Positions 9,309-17,446 of a DNA stretch of 64,000 bases are shown here, in pieces. Each line of letters starts with the position of its first letter. Position 1 is the first letter of the stretch. Position numbers and translations under genes: made by a program. Source of the DNA: Xanthomonas sp. Leaf148 (lineage in GTDB: Bacteria > Pseudomonadota > Gammaproteobacteria > Xanthomonadales > Xanthomonadaceae). The stretch is from the NCBI RefSeq assembly GCF_001423585.1, contig NZ_LMOP01000008.1, positions 1,253,118 to 1,317,117 on the forward strand. The letters are read 5' to 3'. A model generated the notes under the pieces. It was given only the letters and a program-made list of their open reading frames with translations, was not told where the DNA came from and searched no databases.

Positions 9309-10628
9309 ATGAAAAAACCGCTGCGTTGGCTAGCTGCCTTGACCGCCCTGTTGTTGCCGCTGAGCGCACTCGCGCAACAGCAAGGGCTCACCATCGACAT
9401 CGTGGGCGGTAGCGCCTCGGCGACGCCGATCACCGTCATCCCCATGCCCTACCAGGGCTCCGGCACCGCACCGCAGACCGATGTGTCTGCCGTCGTCGGC
9501 GCCGACCTGGATCGTTCCGGCCAGTTCCGCACGTTGCCGGCAGCGCAGATCGTCGAAAAGCCCACCCGCGGTACCGAGGTGCAGTTCCAGACCTGGCGCA
9601 CCCTCAAGCAGAACTACATCGTCGTCGGCCGCGTGATGGATGCGGGCGAGGGCGCGTATCGCGTCGAGTACGAACTGTTTGACGTGGCCAAGGGCGAGCG
9701 CATGCTCGGTCTGGCGATGACCGCGCGCGCCAATGCGATGCGTGACGTGTCGCACCAGATGGCCGATGCGATCTACGAAAAAATCACCGGCGTGCGCGGC
9801 GCGTTCTGGACCCGTATCGCCTACGTGACCGCCAGCGGCAAGGGTGGCGCCATGCGCTACGCGCTGATGGTGGCCGATTCGGATGGCTACAACCCGCAGA
9901 CCATCGTGCGCTCGGCCGAGCCGCTGCTGTCGCCGAACTGGAGCCCGGATGGCAAGAAGCTGGCCTACGTGAGCTTCGAGCGTGGCAATTCCTCGATCTA
10001 CCTGCAGGACATCGCCACCGGCGCACGTGAGCTGGTCTCCAGCTTCCGCGGCATCAATGGCGCACCGTCGTTCTCGCCGGACGGCCGTAGCCTGGCGCTG
10101 GCGCTGTCGCGCAGCGGCAACCCAGAGATCTACGTGATGGATCTGGGCAGCAAGCAGCTGACCCAGTTGACCAACCACTTCGGCATCGATACCGAGCCGA
10201 CCTGGGCGCCGGATGGCAGCAGTATCTATTTCACCTCCGATCGCGGCGGTCGTCCGCAGATCTATCAGGTGGCTGCCAGCGGCGGCAGCGCCAACCGCGT
10301 GACCTTCCAGGGCAATTACAACGCGACCGCCAGCGTGTCGTTCGACGGCAAGAAGATTGCCGTGGCGCAGGGCAGTGGCAATAGCTACCGCATCGCCATG
10401 ATGGATCGCAGCCTGGGTTCGCCCAGCTGGAGCACGCTCTCGCCGGGTTCGCTGGACGAATCGCCGAGCTTTGCGCCCAACGCCAGCATGGTGTTGTACG
10501 CCGCACGTGAGGGTGGCCGGGGCGTGCTTTACGCCGTATCCGCCGACGCTCGGGTTCGCCAGCGTCTGGTTCTGGCCGATGGTGATGTGAGAGAACCCGC
10601 TTGGGGGCCTTACCGAACCGCGCATTAA
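9309..10628 (+). CDS. tolB: Tol-Pal system beta-propeller protein TolB
   Basis: TolB is a periplasmic protein that binds Pal and is recycled by TolA. The start at ATG 9309 gives 439 residues beginning MKKPLRWLAALTALLLPLSA, a clear Sec signal peptide cleaved near residue 22; in-frame codons upstream lack this feature. The N-terminal domain occupies about 23-165. It is followed by a WD40-like propeller with repeated SPDG blades (LSPNWSPDGKKLAYVS, FSPDGRSLALAL, TWAPDGSSIYFTSDRGG). The gene sits between tolA and pal and is intact. Confidence 0.97.
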   Translation: MKKPLRWLAALTALLLPLSALAQQQGLTIDIVGGSASATPITVIPMPYQGSGTAPQTDVSAVVGADLDRSGQFRTLPAAQIVEKPTRGTEVQFQTWRTLKQNYIVVGRVMDAGEGAYRVEYELFDVAKGERMLGLAMTARANAMRDVSHQMADAIYEKITGVRGAFWTRIAYVTASGKGGAMRYALMVADSDGYNPQTIVRSAEPLLSPNWSPDGKKLAYVSFERGNSSIYLQDIATGARELVSSFRGINGAPSFSPDGRSLALALSRSGNPEIYVMDLGSKQLTQLTNHFGIDTEPTWAPDGSSIYFTSDRGGRPQIYQVAASGGSANRVTFQGNYNATASVSFDGKKIAVAQGSGNSYRIAMMDRSLGSPSWSTLSPGSLDESPSFAPNASMVLYAAREGGRGVLYAVSADARVRQRLVLADGDVREPAWGPYRTAH

Positions 10629-10685
10629 TGTTAATATTTCGCTGCGTTAAACCACTCATTGGCCCAGAGCCTCCATAGGTATCCC

Positions 10686-11204
10686 ATGAACAAGTCCACC
10701 CGCGTCTTGCTTGTCTCCCTGTTGTCCGTTGCCGTGCTGGCTGGTTGCTCGAAGAAGGTGAAGGAAACTCCGCCTCCTGCAACCGACACCACCGCCGGTT
10801 CCTCCGTTCCCACCGGCCCGGCCACCTCTGGCCTGTACGGCCCGGGCGACCTGGATACCGATGCTTGCCTGCGCCAGCGCGTTGTCTACTTCGATCTGGA
10901 TCAGGACTCCCTGAAGCCGGAATTCCAGGCCATCATGGCGTGCCACGCCAAGTACCTGCGCGACCGTCCGTCCTCGCGCATCACCCTGCAGGGCAATGCT
11001 GACGAGCGCGGTTCGCGCGAGTACAACATGGGCCTGGGCGAGCGCCGCGGCAATGCTGTGTCGTCGTCGCTGCAGGCTGCCGGTGGTTCGGCCAGCCAGC
11101 TGACCGTCGTCAGCTACGGTGAAGAGCGTCCGGTCTGCACCGAAACCAGCGAAAGCTGCTGGTCGCAGAACCGTCGCGTCGAAATCGTGTACACGGCTCA
11201 GTAA
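10686..11204 (+). CDS. pal: Peptidoglycan-associated lipoprotein Pal
   Basis: Pal is an outer-membrane lipoprotein that binds peptidoglycan and TolB. With the ATG at 10686 the product has 172 residues, a signal sequence with lipobox VLAGC and lipidated Cys21. The linker is rich in Thr, Pro and Gly, followed by an OmpA-like domain from about residue 55. That domain contains GNADERGSREYNMGLGERR, the diaminopimelate-binding signature. The 57-bp gap after tolB contains an AT-rich stretch (10623-10640) that may hold a promoter, but no clear -35/-10 pair was assigned. Confidence 0.97.
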   Translation: MNKSTRVLLVSLLSVAVLAGCSKKVKETPPPATDTTAGSSVPTGPATSGLYGPGDLDTDACLRQRVVYFDLDQDSLKPEFQAIMACHAKYLRDRPSSRITLQGNADERGSREYNMGLGERRGNAVSSSLQAAGGSASQLTVVSYGEERPVCTETSESCWSQNRRVEIVYTAQ

Positions 11205-11210
11205 GAAACG

Positions 11211-12029
11211 ATGCGCTTTCGAGTGACATCTCTGTTCGTCGCGGCGGCCCTTGTGGTCGCCGCGCCGGCATACGCCCAGCGAGCCAGTCTCGCTGATCGT
11301 GTGGCGGTACTCGAGCAGCAGCAGGCCAACAGTCAGGCCAACAACGATCTTCTCAACCAGCTGCAGCAGGCGCGTTCGGACCTGCAGGGCTTGCGTGCGA
11401 CCGTTGAACAGCTGCAGCACGACAACGAGCAACTCAAGCAACAGTCCAAGGACCAGTATCTGGACCTGGACGGACGTCTGAACCGGTTGGAAGGTGCAGG
11501 TGGCGCAACGCCTCCGCTGCCTTCTGCCACCGGCAGCGTCCCCCCAGCCCCGGCTCCGGCCGCGCGGCCTGCAGCGGCGGCCACTTCCGAGAAGCCGCCG
11601 TCCGTCCATGGCGACGCAGGCACCCTGGCTGTCAGTAACGATGAGCGCACTGCCTACAACGTCGCGTTCGATGCATTGAAGAACGGCAAATACGACGACG
11701 CGTCGCAGCTGTTTTTGAGCTTTCTCGAGCTCTATCCCAATGGTGTCTACACCCCCAATGCGCTGTATTGGCTGGGTGAGAGTTATTACGCCACCCGCAA
11801 TTTCCAGCTTGCCGAGGCGCAGTTCCGCGATCTCGTCAGCCGCTATCCCACGCATGACAAGGCCGCTGGCGGTCTGTTGAAGCTCGGCCTGTCGCAGTAC
11901 GGCGAAGGCAAGAACAACGAAGCCCAGCAGACCTTGCAGCAGGTCGTCTCGCAGTACCAGGGCTCGGACGCAGCACGTGTCGCCCAGGAACGCCTGCAGT
12001 CCATCCGTCTCGGCCAGCAACTGCGCTGA
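11211..12029 (+). CDS. cpoB: Tol-Pal associated TPR protein CpoB (YbgF)
   Basis: CpoB is a periplasmic protein that coordinates peptidoglycan synthesis with Tol-driven outer-membrane constriction. The 272 residues start with a signal peptide (MRFRVTSLFVAAALVVAAPAYA). A trimerising coiled-coil follows at about 25-90, rich in Gln and Leu, then a Pro/Ala linker. TPR-type repeats lie at about 145-268 (AYNVAFDALKNGKYDDASQL, PNALYWLGESYYATRNFQLA). It begins 6 bp after pal and is the usual last gene of the tol operon. Confidence 0.95.
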   Translation: MRFRVTSLFVAAALVVAAPAYAQRASLADRVAVLEQQQANSQANNDLLNQLQQARSDLQGLRATVEQLQHDNEQLKQQSKDQYLDLDGRLNRLEGAGGATPPLPSATGSVPPAPAPAARPAAAATSEKPPSVHGDAGTLAVSNDERTAYNVAFDALKNGKYDDASQLFLSFLELYPNGVYTPNALYWLGESYYATRNFQLAEAQFRDLVSRYPTHDKAAGGLLKLGLSQYGEGKNNEAQQTLQQVVSQYQGSDAARVAQERLQSIRLGQQLR

Positions 12030-12071
12030 GCCCGCGTGTCGTCGCCTGTTGGCGCGGCGCATACTTTGCCC

Positions 12072-12755
12072 ATGAACGCCGCCGCCGTCCCCAGCGAGAT
12101 CGTCCAGTCGCCGTTGCCGCGATTGAAGATCACCGAAATTTTCCTGTCCCTGCAAGGCGAAGCCGAAGCGGCTGGCTGGCCAACCGTGTTCGTGCGCCTG
12201 ACGGGCTGCCCGTTGCGGTGCAACTACTGCGATACCGCCTACGCCTTTCACGGCGGCCAGTGGCATGACATCGACGCGATCGTGGCCGAGGTCGCCAGCC
12301 ATGGTGTGCGGCATGTCTGCGTGACCGGCGGTGAGCCGCTGGCGCAAAAACGCTGCCTGGTACTGCTGCAGAAGCTCTGCGATGCCGGTTTCGATGTGTC
12401 GCTGGAAACCTCCGGCGCACTGGATGTTTCCGAGGTCGATGCGCGCGTCTCGCGTGTAGTCGACATCAAGACGCCTGCCTCGGGCGAAGAGCCGCGCAAC
12501 CGCTGGGACAACCTGGCATTGCTGACCGCACGCGACCAGATCAAGTTCGTGATCTGCAGCCGCGCCGATTACGAATGGTCGCGCGAGATCGTGGCGACGC
12601 ATGCGCTCGACCGCCGTTGCACGGTGTGGTTTTCACCCAGCAAGAGCGAAGTGACGCCGCGCCAGCTCGCCGACTGGATCGTGGCCGACCGCCTGCCGGT
12701 CCGCTTCCAGATGCAGCTGCACAAGATTCTCTGGGACGACGAGCCGGGCCGCTAA
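12072..12755 (+). CDS. queE: 7-carboxy-7-deazaguanine synthase QueE
   Basis: QueE is a radical SAM enzyme that contracts 6-carboxytetrahydropterin to 7-carboxy-7-deazaguanine on the way to queuosine. The CX3CX2C cluster motif is at Cys46, Cys50 and Cys53 (TGCPLRCNYCDTAYAFHGG), followed by VCVTGGEPLAQ. ATG 12072 gives 227 residues; GTG 12036 is an in-frame alternative that would add 12 residues not typical of the family. It is separated from queC by 627 bp that contain a dispersed repeat. queD and queF are not in this window. Confidence 0.94.
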   Translation: MNAAAVPSEIVQSPLPRLKITEIFLSLQGEAEAAGWPTVFVRLTGCPLRCNYCDTAYAFHGGQWHDIDAIVAEVASHGVRHVCVTGGEPLAQKRCLVLLQKLCDAGFDVSLETSGALDVSEVDARVSRVVDIKTPASGEEPRNRWDNLALLTARDQIKFVICSRADYEWSREIVATHALDRRCTVWFSPSKSEVTPRQLADWIVADRLPVRFQMQLHKILWDDEPGR

Positions 12756-12759
12756 GAGC

Positions 12760-12893
12760 GACTAACAGAGCGACTGCGCGCACCGCCATGCGGGCACAGC
12801 CGGCGCTTGGCGCGGCATGGACCACGCTTCCATGCCTGCTCTGAGTGCGCCGTCCACACCCACCTGACGACTGCTCGCTCCGGTTTGTCGGCC
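12760..12893 (+). repeat. Copy A of a ~133-bp dispersed element with inverted ends
   Basis: This copy begins with GACTAACAGAGCGACTG and ends with CTCCGGTTTGTCGGCC, a decayed form of the inverted ends seen intact in the copy at 39041-39173. The shared core includes CTGAGTGCGCCGTCCACACC at about 12841-12860. It lies just after the queE stop. It carries no ORF of its own that is shared between copies and could be a MITE-like or REP-like element. Confidence 0.75.
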
Positions 12894-13382
12894 GTCTTGA
12901 GTACGCCGGTTGCGTTGCAGACGCGTTGGCGCGGGGATGGCAGCAAGGAGGCTGTCTCCACAGCGGCTGCAACATCCGACGTCTCCCGTGCTAGCGCGGC
13001 ACCAACCAGCATGCGTGCCTTCAGAAGCAATCGCGAGGTGGTGCTTTGAGTCGTATCGGTAGCTGACAGTGGTCCGCACAGACGCCCTGCAATCTGCTTG
13101 GAAAACGGCATGCCGAAGGGACGCACGCGCATGGTCGTCGTGACGGATGGTGCCGGTCGATCAACGCGATGGCGCTGGAAGTAGGCGAGGCGCGATTGGT
13201 CATCGGCAGCGGCGCGCTGTTGATGCATTAGCGCCCGCATTCTGACCTCGGCTACCAAACAGTCTCCAGCGCCTCCGTTGTGTCGCCTCGGTTGATGAGC
13301 GTGCCGAACAGACCGCTCGCCATCGCGGCCCGGCGCCGACCCTGCTAGCCTTTGCGTCTTCTGTTGTCGATGCTGCCCTGAA
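12894..13382. other. Intergenic stretch before queC, nothing recognised
   Basis: About 490 bp between repeat copy A and queC. Short ORFs occur on both strands, but none has a convincing ribosome-binding site, domain or composition. I see no riboswitch-like structure that I can name, although a queuosine-related regulatory leader near queC cannot be excluded by eye. Confidence 0.5.
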
Positions 13383-14057
13383 ATGAAAAAAGCTGTCGTT
13401 CTGTTGTCCGGAGGCATGGACTCCGCCGCTGTCATTGCGCTCGCGCAGGAGCAGGGCTTTGCCGTGTACGCGCTGAGTGTGCGCTACGGTCAACGTCACA
13501 CCTCCGAACTGGATGCGGCCGTCCGCGTTGCCGCGGCGCAGGGCGTCGTCGCGCACAAGGTGGTCGATGTGGATCTGCGCAGCATCGGCGGCTCGGCGCT
13601 CACCGACGACATCGAGGTGCCGGATGCCGGCGGCGACGGCATCCCGGTCACCTACGTGCCCGCGCGCAACACCATCATGCTGTCGCTGGCGCTCGGCTGG
13701 GCCGAGGTGGTCGGCGCCAACGACCTGTTCTGCGGCGTCAATGCGGTGGATTACTCCGGTTATCCCGACTGCCGCCCCGAATTCGTGCGCGCCTTCGAAG
13801 TGCTGGCCAACCTGGCCACCAAGGCCGGCGTGGAAGGCGCCGGCTTGCGCGTCCACGCACCGCTGCAGTTCCTCAGCAAGGCCGACATCGTGCGCGAAGG
13901 CGTACGCCTGGGCGTGGACTTCGGCCTCACTGTGTCCTGCTACCGCGCCGACCCCGACGGACGCGCCTGCGGCCACTGCGACGCCTGCCGGCTGCGCGCC
14001 GCCGGCTTCGCCGACGCCGGCGTTCAGGACCCCACGCATTACGCGATTTCGTCTTGA
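13383..14057 (+). CDS. queC: 7-cyano-7-deazaguanine synthase QueC
   Basis: QueC converts 7-carboxy-7-deazaguanine to preQ0 using ATP and ammonia. The N-terminal PP-loop [10 protein letters not shown] (Ser9 to Ser14) is the ATP-pyrophosphatase motif. [15 protein letters not shown] and the C-terminal zinc ligands Cys186, Cys196, Cys199 and Cys202 (in [13 protein letters not shown]) fit the family, as does the length of 224 residues. It works directly after QueE. The tRNA-Lys gene starts 47 bp downstream. Confidence 0.96.
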   Translation: MKKAVVLLSGGMDSAAVIALAQEQGFAVYALSVRYGQRHTSELDAAVRVAAAQGVVAHKVVDVDLRSIGGSALTDDIEVPDAGGDGIPVTYVPARNTIMLSLALGWAEVVGANDLFCGVNAVDYSGYPDCRPEFVRAFEVLANLATKAGVEGAGLRVHAPLQFLSKADIVREGVRLGVDFGLTVSCYRADPDGRACGHCDACRLRAAGFADAGVQDPTHYAISS

Positions 14058-14104
14058 CGCTTGTGTAGGGTAGAATGCGCACCCCGACGCAAAGTCGGGT
14101 CAGT

Positions 14105-14180
14105 GGGCCGTTAGCTCAGTCGGTAGAGCAGAAGACTTTTAATCTTTTGGTCGATGGTTCGAATCCATCACGGCCCACCA
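14105..14180 (+). tRNA. tRNA-Lys (anticodon TTT)
   Basis: This is a 76-base cloverleaf with encoded CCA. The acceptor arms GGGCCGT and ACGGCCC pair fully. The D arm is AGCTCAGTCGGTAGAGC, the anticodon loop CTTTTAA carries TTT, and the T arm is GATGGTTCGAATCCATC. A GC-rich leader with a small hairpin (14083-14099) and a TAGAAT box at 14071-14076 lie upstream. The last 39 bases are repeated exactly at 17408-17446, which marks this gene as the integration site of a mobile island. Confidence 0.98.
14142..14180 (+). repeat. Left attachment-site repeat (3' end of tRNA-Lys)
   Basis: These 39 bases, from the anticodon stem to CCA, are identical to 17408-17446. Extending leftwards to 14135 gives 45 matches in 46 positions. 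A duplicated tRNA 3' end is the classical footprint of tyrosine-recombinase integration, and this copy keeps the tRNA functional. Confidence 0.88.
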
Positions 14181-14198
14181 ACTAAATCAGTACCTTAG

Positions 14199-14221
14199 AA
14201 GGCGCCGTAGGCGCCTTTTTT
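14199..14221 (+). terminator. Rho-independent terminator after tRNA-Lys
   Basis: The stem AAGGCGCC/GGCGCCTT with a short GTA loop runs into a T-rich tract, 19 bases after the tRNA CCA end. It is a canonical intrinsic terminator for the tRNA transcript. Confidence 0.88.
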
Positions 14222-14530
14222 GTGTCTCCGGGAAAATTGCCGGGAAAATAACTGAGCGGAGATGCGTTCCTCGGCCGCAATTGTGTCGAAGACCACGGCC
14301 GATCAAGGCCGGCGAGGCGGCTTCACTGCTGGCACATCGTGGGAATAATGTTGCGTCATTCTCTGCGTTCTGTGGCCGGCAGCTTCCTGCTTGTCGGCAC
14401 GCGTGCCCTCGGTATCCGTGATGCCCCGGTGCTTCAGTTCATAACGATTGAGTGGGCGATGAGGTGATCGCCTTCGCCGCCTATGCGCCGCCAGCGGCCG
14501 CGTAATCCTTTCCCACTGCAAGACCACGCA
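14222..14530. other. Island stretch between terminator and com-like gene
   Basis: About 310 bp with no supported gene. The minus-strand ORF that crosses it (14303-14773) runs through the com-like gene in antisense and lacks recognisable domains. A promoter for the com-methyltransferase pair is expected here, but no clear consensus was found. Confidence 0.45.
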
Positions 14531-14776
14531 ATGCTCAAGAACCTCCGTTGTGGCGAAGGCGCCCGCCTGCTGTGCAAGGCCGGCGCCTTCGATGAAATCC
14601 AGATCCAGTGCCCGCGTTGCGGCACGCTCAATCACATGAAGGCCGAGAGCCTCACCTCCGATCGCCGCGAGCGAATCCAAGAAGGCTCTCACCATGAAAA
14701 ACCAGCTGCTGCAGGGCGACGCCCTGACCATCCTGCCCACGCTCGACGCGAATTCGTTCGACGCGCTGATCACTGA
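14531..14776 (+). CDS. Mu Com-like zinc-finger translational regulator
   Basis: The 81-residue product starts MLKNLRCGEGARLLCKAGAF and contains IQIQCPRCGTLNHMKA, the pattern of phage Com proteins. In phage Mu, Com binds mRNA and allows translation of the overlapping DNA-modification gene mom. Here the gene overlaps the methyltransferase start by 83 bases, giving the same layout. The Cys are at positions 7, 15, 27 and 30. Com proteins I recall usually have two CXXC pairs, and position 10, the expected second Cys of the first pair, is Gly, so zinc binding may use Cys15 or be impaired. ATG 14531 was chosen because it begins the conserved region. Confidence 0.72.
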   Translation: MLKNLRCGEGARLLCKAGAFDEIQIQCPRCGTLNHMKAESLTSDRRERIQEGSHHEKPAAAGRRPDHPAHARREFVRRADH

Positions 14777-15401
14777 TCCGCCCTATGCGAACGGTGGCCT
14801 CACCCCTGCGGCACGCGCCAAGCCACCATCGCAGAAGTACGTCCAGGGCAGTGGTGCGCAACTGCATGCCGACTTTGTGGGAGACGAGCGCGACCAGCGC
14901 TCGCACCTGAAGTGGATGCACCTGTGGTTGTCCGAGTGCGCACGCGTGCTCAGGGATGGCGCGCCGGTATTGCTGTTCACCGACTGGCGGAAGGTGCCGC
15001 TGACCACCGACGCGCTGCAGATCGCCGGCTTCACTTGGCGCGGCATCACTGTTTGGGACAAGACCGAAGGCGTGCGGCCGCAGTTGGGCCGCTTCCGCAA
15101 CCAGGCCGAGTACATCGTGTGGGGCAGCAAGGGCAACATGCCGCTAGACCGTCGCGCGCCCGTGCTGCCGGGAGTGATCCGCGAGCCAGTGCGCAAGACT
15201 GACAAGCATCACTTAACAGGCAAACCAACGGAGTTGATGCGGCAGTTGGTCCGGATCTGTGAGTCCGGAGGACGGGTGCTAGATCCGTTCGCCGGAAGCG
15301 GAACGACCCTGGTGGCGGCGCAGGTGGAGGGCTACGGTCTTACAGGTATGGAGATGACTTCGCTTTACGCTGATATTGCAAGAGCGCGGCCTAGCAACTG
15401 A
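14694..15401 (+). CDS. DNA N4/N6 methyltransferase, beta-class order
   Basis: A 235-residue site-specific DNA methyltransferase. The catalytic motif DPPY is at residues 28-31, and the SAM-binding motif DPFAGSGTT is at about 199-207, preceded by GKPTELMRQLV. DPPY before FXGXG is the order of the beta class, which methylates the exocyclic amino group of adenine or cytosine. No restriction enzyme lies beside it, so it is an orphan enzyme, probably a phage-type protective modification. Its ATG lies within the com-like gene, so its translation may depend on that gene. The target sequence cannot be read from the protein. Confidence 0.88.
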   Translation: MKNQLLQGDALTILPTLDANSFDALITDPPYANGGLTPAARAKPPSQKYVQGSGAQLHADFVGDERDQRSHLKWMHLWLSECARVLRDGAPVLLFTDWRKVPLTTDALQIAGFTWRGITVWDKTEGVRPQLGRFRNQAEYIVWGSKGNMPLDRRAPVLPGVIREPVRKTDKHHLTGKPTELMRQLVRICESGGRVLDPFAGSGTTLVAAQVEGYGLTGMEMTSLYADIARARPSN

Positions 15402-15438
15402 GAGCCGTGCAGGCGGTCGCTGGACGCCCCATAGCAAA

Positions 15439-15458
15439 GCGCCGCACGGAGGCGGCGC
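15439..15458. terminator. Hairpin between convergent methyltransferase and protease genes
   Basis: A perfect 7-bp stem GCGCCGC/GCGGCGC with a 6-base loop lies between the two convergent island genes. On the minus strand it is followed by TTTGCT, and on the plus strand by CTTACT, so it could end either transcript, though the T-runs are short. Confidence 0.4.
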
Positions 15459-15570
15459 CTTACTATCTGAAGAGCTACCCCGAATGCCACACGGGATGCT
15501 GACGGTACAGGCGATTTCCTGATTGCTGACCTGTGCCACTCCATTCGGCATTAGACGTCAACCGCTCGCC

Positions 15571-16473
15571 TCAGCCGTCGGCCGGTGCCAGTTCCCACCC
15601 AGCGTTTTCGCCACCCGGAGAAAGCGGGTTGTCGTCGCCGGCAGCGGTAGGCAGGTTGGCCGGAGCGAGGGTGTAGCTATACAGCTCGTGCAGCACCTGC
15701 TGCATCGGCGTGTAGTAGACGATCGAACGGCCCTCAGGTTCACCGGAGGAAATGATCCCGACTAGATGCCGGTCATAGGTGACGACTGGTCCGCCGGAGT
15801 CGCCGTTGTCAATGCTATTGAGCTCGGACGAGTGGGCCGTACTGATGTGCTCATAAGCCGGTCTCCAAATTCCCGGTACGAGCGAGAATCCTTGCCATAC
15901 GCAGCGGACGCCAGTGCGCCATCCGCTTGTGCAGAACTGCCCATCCGGTGCGTTCGACCACCCGGTAACAGGAAGCCGTGCCTCCCGCCCGGCACGCGGC
16001 ATGAAGACTTGGTTGTTCGCCCGAGGAGTGTAGGACTGGATTGGATTGCAAAAGGCTGCGCTGCTGTGGGAAGAGCAGTACACCACTGCGGCCTGATTCT
16101 GCTGGGGCGATACCCGCACAAGCTCAATGTCAGAGGTAGCCGACTGCCACACAACGTTGCCGATGGCATCCGTACCCACGTGGATGCTCGCGTACATGGG
16201 CGCGCAGTGCTTAGCTAGTACGATCCATCGCGTTGCACGTTGGTAAGGCGTCAGTCTGTGAAAGATGCTCGTGGGCACCAGTACCGCACCTACGGTGCAT
16301 GACCCAAAGGGAACGCTGACTTTTGAGCCGGAGATAACCGGGAGGACCGCGCGATCGGGATTTCGAGGCGCCACGATGCCGGGGGTTTGAGCGGTGGCGA
16401 CGGAGGATGCAAGGATGGTTGCAATGCCAATTGCCAGGGCTGCCGCATGCTTTTGCAGCAATAGATTCTTCAT
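15571..16473 (-). CDS. Secreted trypsin-like serine protease (S1 fold)
   Basis: The 300-residue protein starts at CAT 16471-16473 (MKNLLLQKHAAALAIGIATI) with a Sec signal peptide cleaved near residue 29. The catalytic triad of the chymotrypsin fold can be placed: His89 in IVLAKHCAP, Asp115 in TSDIELVRV, and Ser226 in NGDSGGPVVTY. Three or more Cys pairs in the mature part suggest disulfides and an extracytoplasmic location. An in-frame upstream extension of 47 residues exists but lacks a signal-like N-terminus. It lies inside the tRNA-Lys island, convergent to the methyltransferase. Its substrate is unknown; it could be an exported enzyme acting on host or competitor proteins. Confidence 0.85.
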   Translation of the reverse strand: MKNLLLQKHAAALAIGIATILASSVATAQTPGIVAPRNPDRAVLPVISGSKVSVPFGSCTVGAVLVPTSIFHRLTPYQRATRWIVLAKHCAPMYASIHVGTDAIGNVVWQSATSDIELVRVSPQQNQAAVVYCSSHSSAAFCNPIQSYTPRANNQVFMPRAGREARLPVTGWSNAPDGQFCTSGWRTGVRCVWQGFSLVPGIWRPAYEHISTAHSSELNSIDNGDSGGPVVTYDRHLVGIISSGEPEGRSIVYYTPMQQVLHELYSYTLAPANLPTAAGDDNPLSPGGENAGWELAPADG

Positions 16474-17400
16474 CAGGTATCGAGTTTTTCTCAGGGGTGT
16501 CGGGATTGGGAAAGTGGTGTTACGCGAGTCCCATGCGCGAACTTTAGATAGGTTGCGTCCTTGCAGTAGCAGGATCGAAACGGTGCCCCATATCGCCATC
16601 CTTGGTGCCGCCAACGCACAAGATGATCGGCATTCCCAGCCTTAACTTCTTGGTCGTTGTTCTAAGAACCAAATCATCTGCGTCATCGCCTGGCCCGCGC
16701 TGCTTGCCTACGAACTGTGGGGTCGTGCAACGAAGGCGGCGACTAGTGCGACGTCGGCTTCGGCGCAACGCGGCAAGTACCGCACTGTCACAATTGATGC
16801 AGCGATGATCAAGTTGGGGCGAGGCTGCGATGTGGCCGCTGTGCGTTCAGTGCCTGCTTGCGGGCATCGTCTACCTACAGGAGCTCAGCAACATCTGGGC
16901 AGCTGTGACGAGGCGGTCGGCATCAAGATGACCGATCAATATGCCGCCGTTGTCCGCGACCGTTTGAAAGCCCTGTGGTCGAAGTCACCGAGCCGTCCCA
17001 TGTGGCGGCGCGGTTCTTATTGCGGGGTGGACGGGCGCAAGATGATGGCCCGATATTGCGCGCTATCACCATAGCGTGGTCCTTTCTTCTCCAGCTCTGC
17101 GCACAGCCTGTCTTCGCCACATGGAATCAGATTGGCGCGCGCGACCCGATCCAGACAGGCGATTTCCGATTTCCGATTTGCGCTGTGCGGCCTCCGCCAT
17201 GTGGGCCGCGCGGCACCAGGTGAGGATCCGAGCTGCAGTTACAACCCGGAGACCGAGTGCTCGATCCATATAGCGCGAGGTAAGTGCCCGCAAGGATCGG
17301 GAAAATTTGCAGGACGCCCCAGCGCGCACTAGGCCTCCGGCGCTAGCCGCCAGGAAAAGTAAGCCATGCAAATTGCTGATTCGTAAGCTCAGCAAAGCCA
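16474..17400. other. Right part of the island, probable remnants
   Basis: About 930 bp with several short overlapping ORFs and no clear gene. The ORF at 16805-17074 on the plus strand (89 codons) has an internal start MTDQYAAVVRDRLKALWSKS that looks protein-like but matches nothing I know. A short run of GATTTCC units lies near 17161-17180. The stretch is best read as decayed mobile-element DNA next to the right attachment repeat. Confidence 0.5.
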
Positions 17401-17407
17401 ACTTTTC

Positions 17408-17446
17408 ATCTTTTGGTCGATGGTTCGAATCCATCACGGCCCACCA
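17408..17446 (+). repeat. Right attachment-site repeat (tRNA-Lys 3' end copy)
   Basis: The 39 bases are identical to 14142-14180. Only the 3' half of a tRNA is present, without the acceptor 5' arm or D arm, so it is an attachment-site copy and not a second tRNA gene. It marks the right boundary of the island. Confidence 0.88.

Larger units (their letters stand above)
14181..17446 (+). mobile_element. Small genomic island inserted at tRNA-Lys
   Basis: The segment lies between the intact tRNA-Lys and an exact 39-bp copy of its 3' end. It carries a Mu Com-like regulator, a DNA methyltransferase and a secreted trypsin-like protease, none of which belongs to the flanking core gene order, plus about 0.9 kb without clear genes. 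No integrase, replication or capsid gene is visible in the 3.27 kb. It is therefore most simply a decayed or satellite-type element, or a deletion remnant of a prophage, that can no longer move by itself. Confidence 0.8.

Noticed and set aside
10656-12602. Long minus-strand ORF across pal, cpoB and queE
   Set aside because: It spans several genes with unmistakable families on the other strand and has no domain or start signal of its own.
14181-17400. An integrase or recombinase gene in the island
   Set aside because: None of the reading frames on either strand shows a tyrosine-recombinase or serine-recombinase motif; the island appears to lack one.
17066-17437. Minus-strand ORF beginning MMDSNHRP at the right attachment repeat
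   Set aside because: Its N-terminus is the antisense of the tRNA T-arm sequence; this peptide is a well-known artefact of ORFs crossing tRNA 3' ends.
17401-17446. A second tRNA-Lys gene
   Set aside because: Only the 3' part from the anticodon stem onwards is present; no acceptor 5' arm or D arm precedes it, so it is an attachment-site copy.
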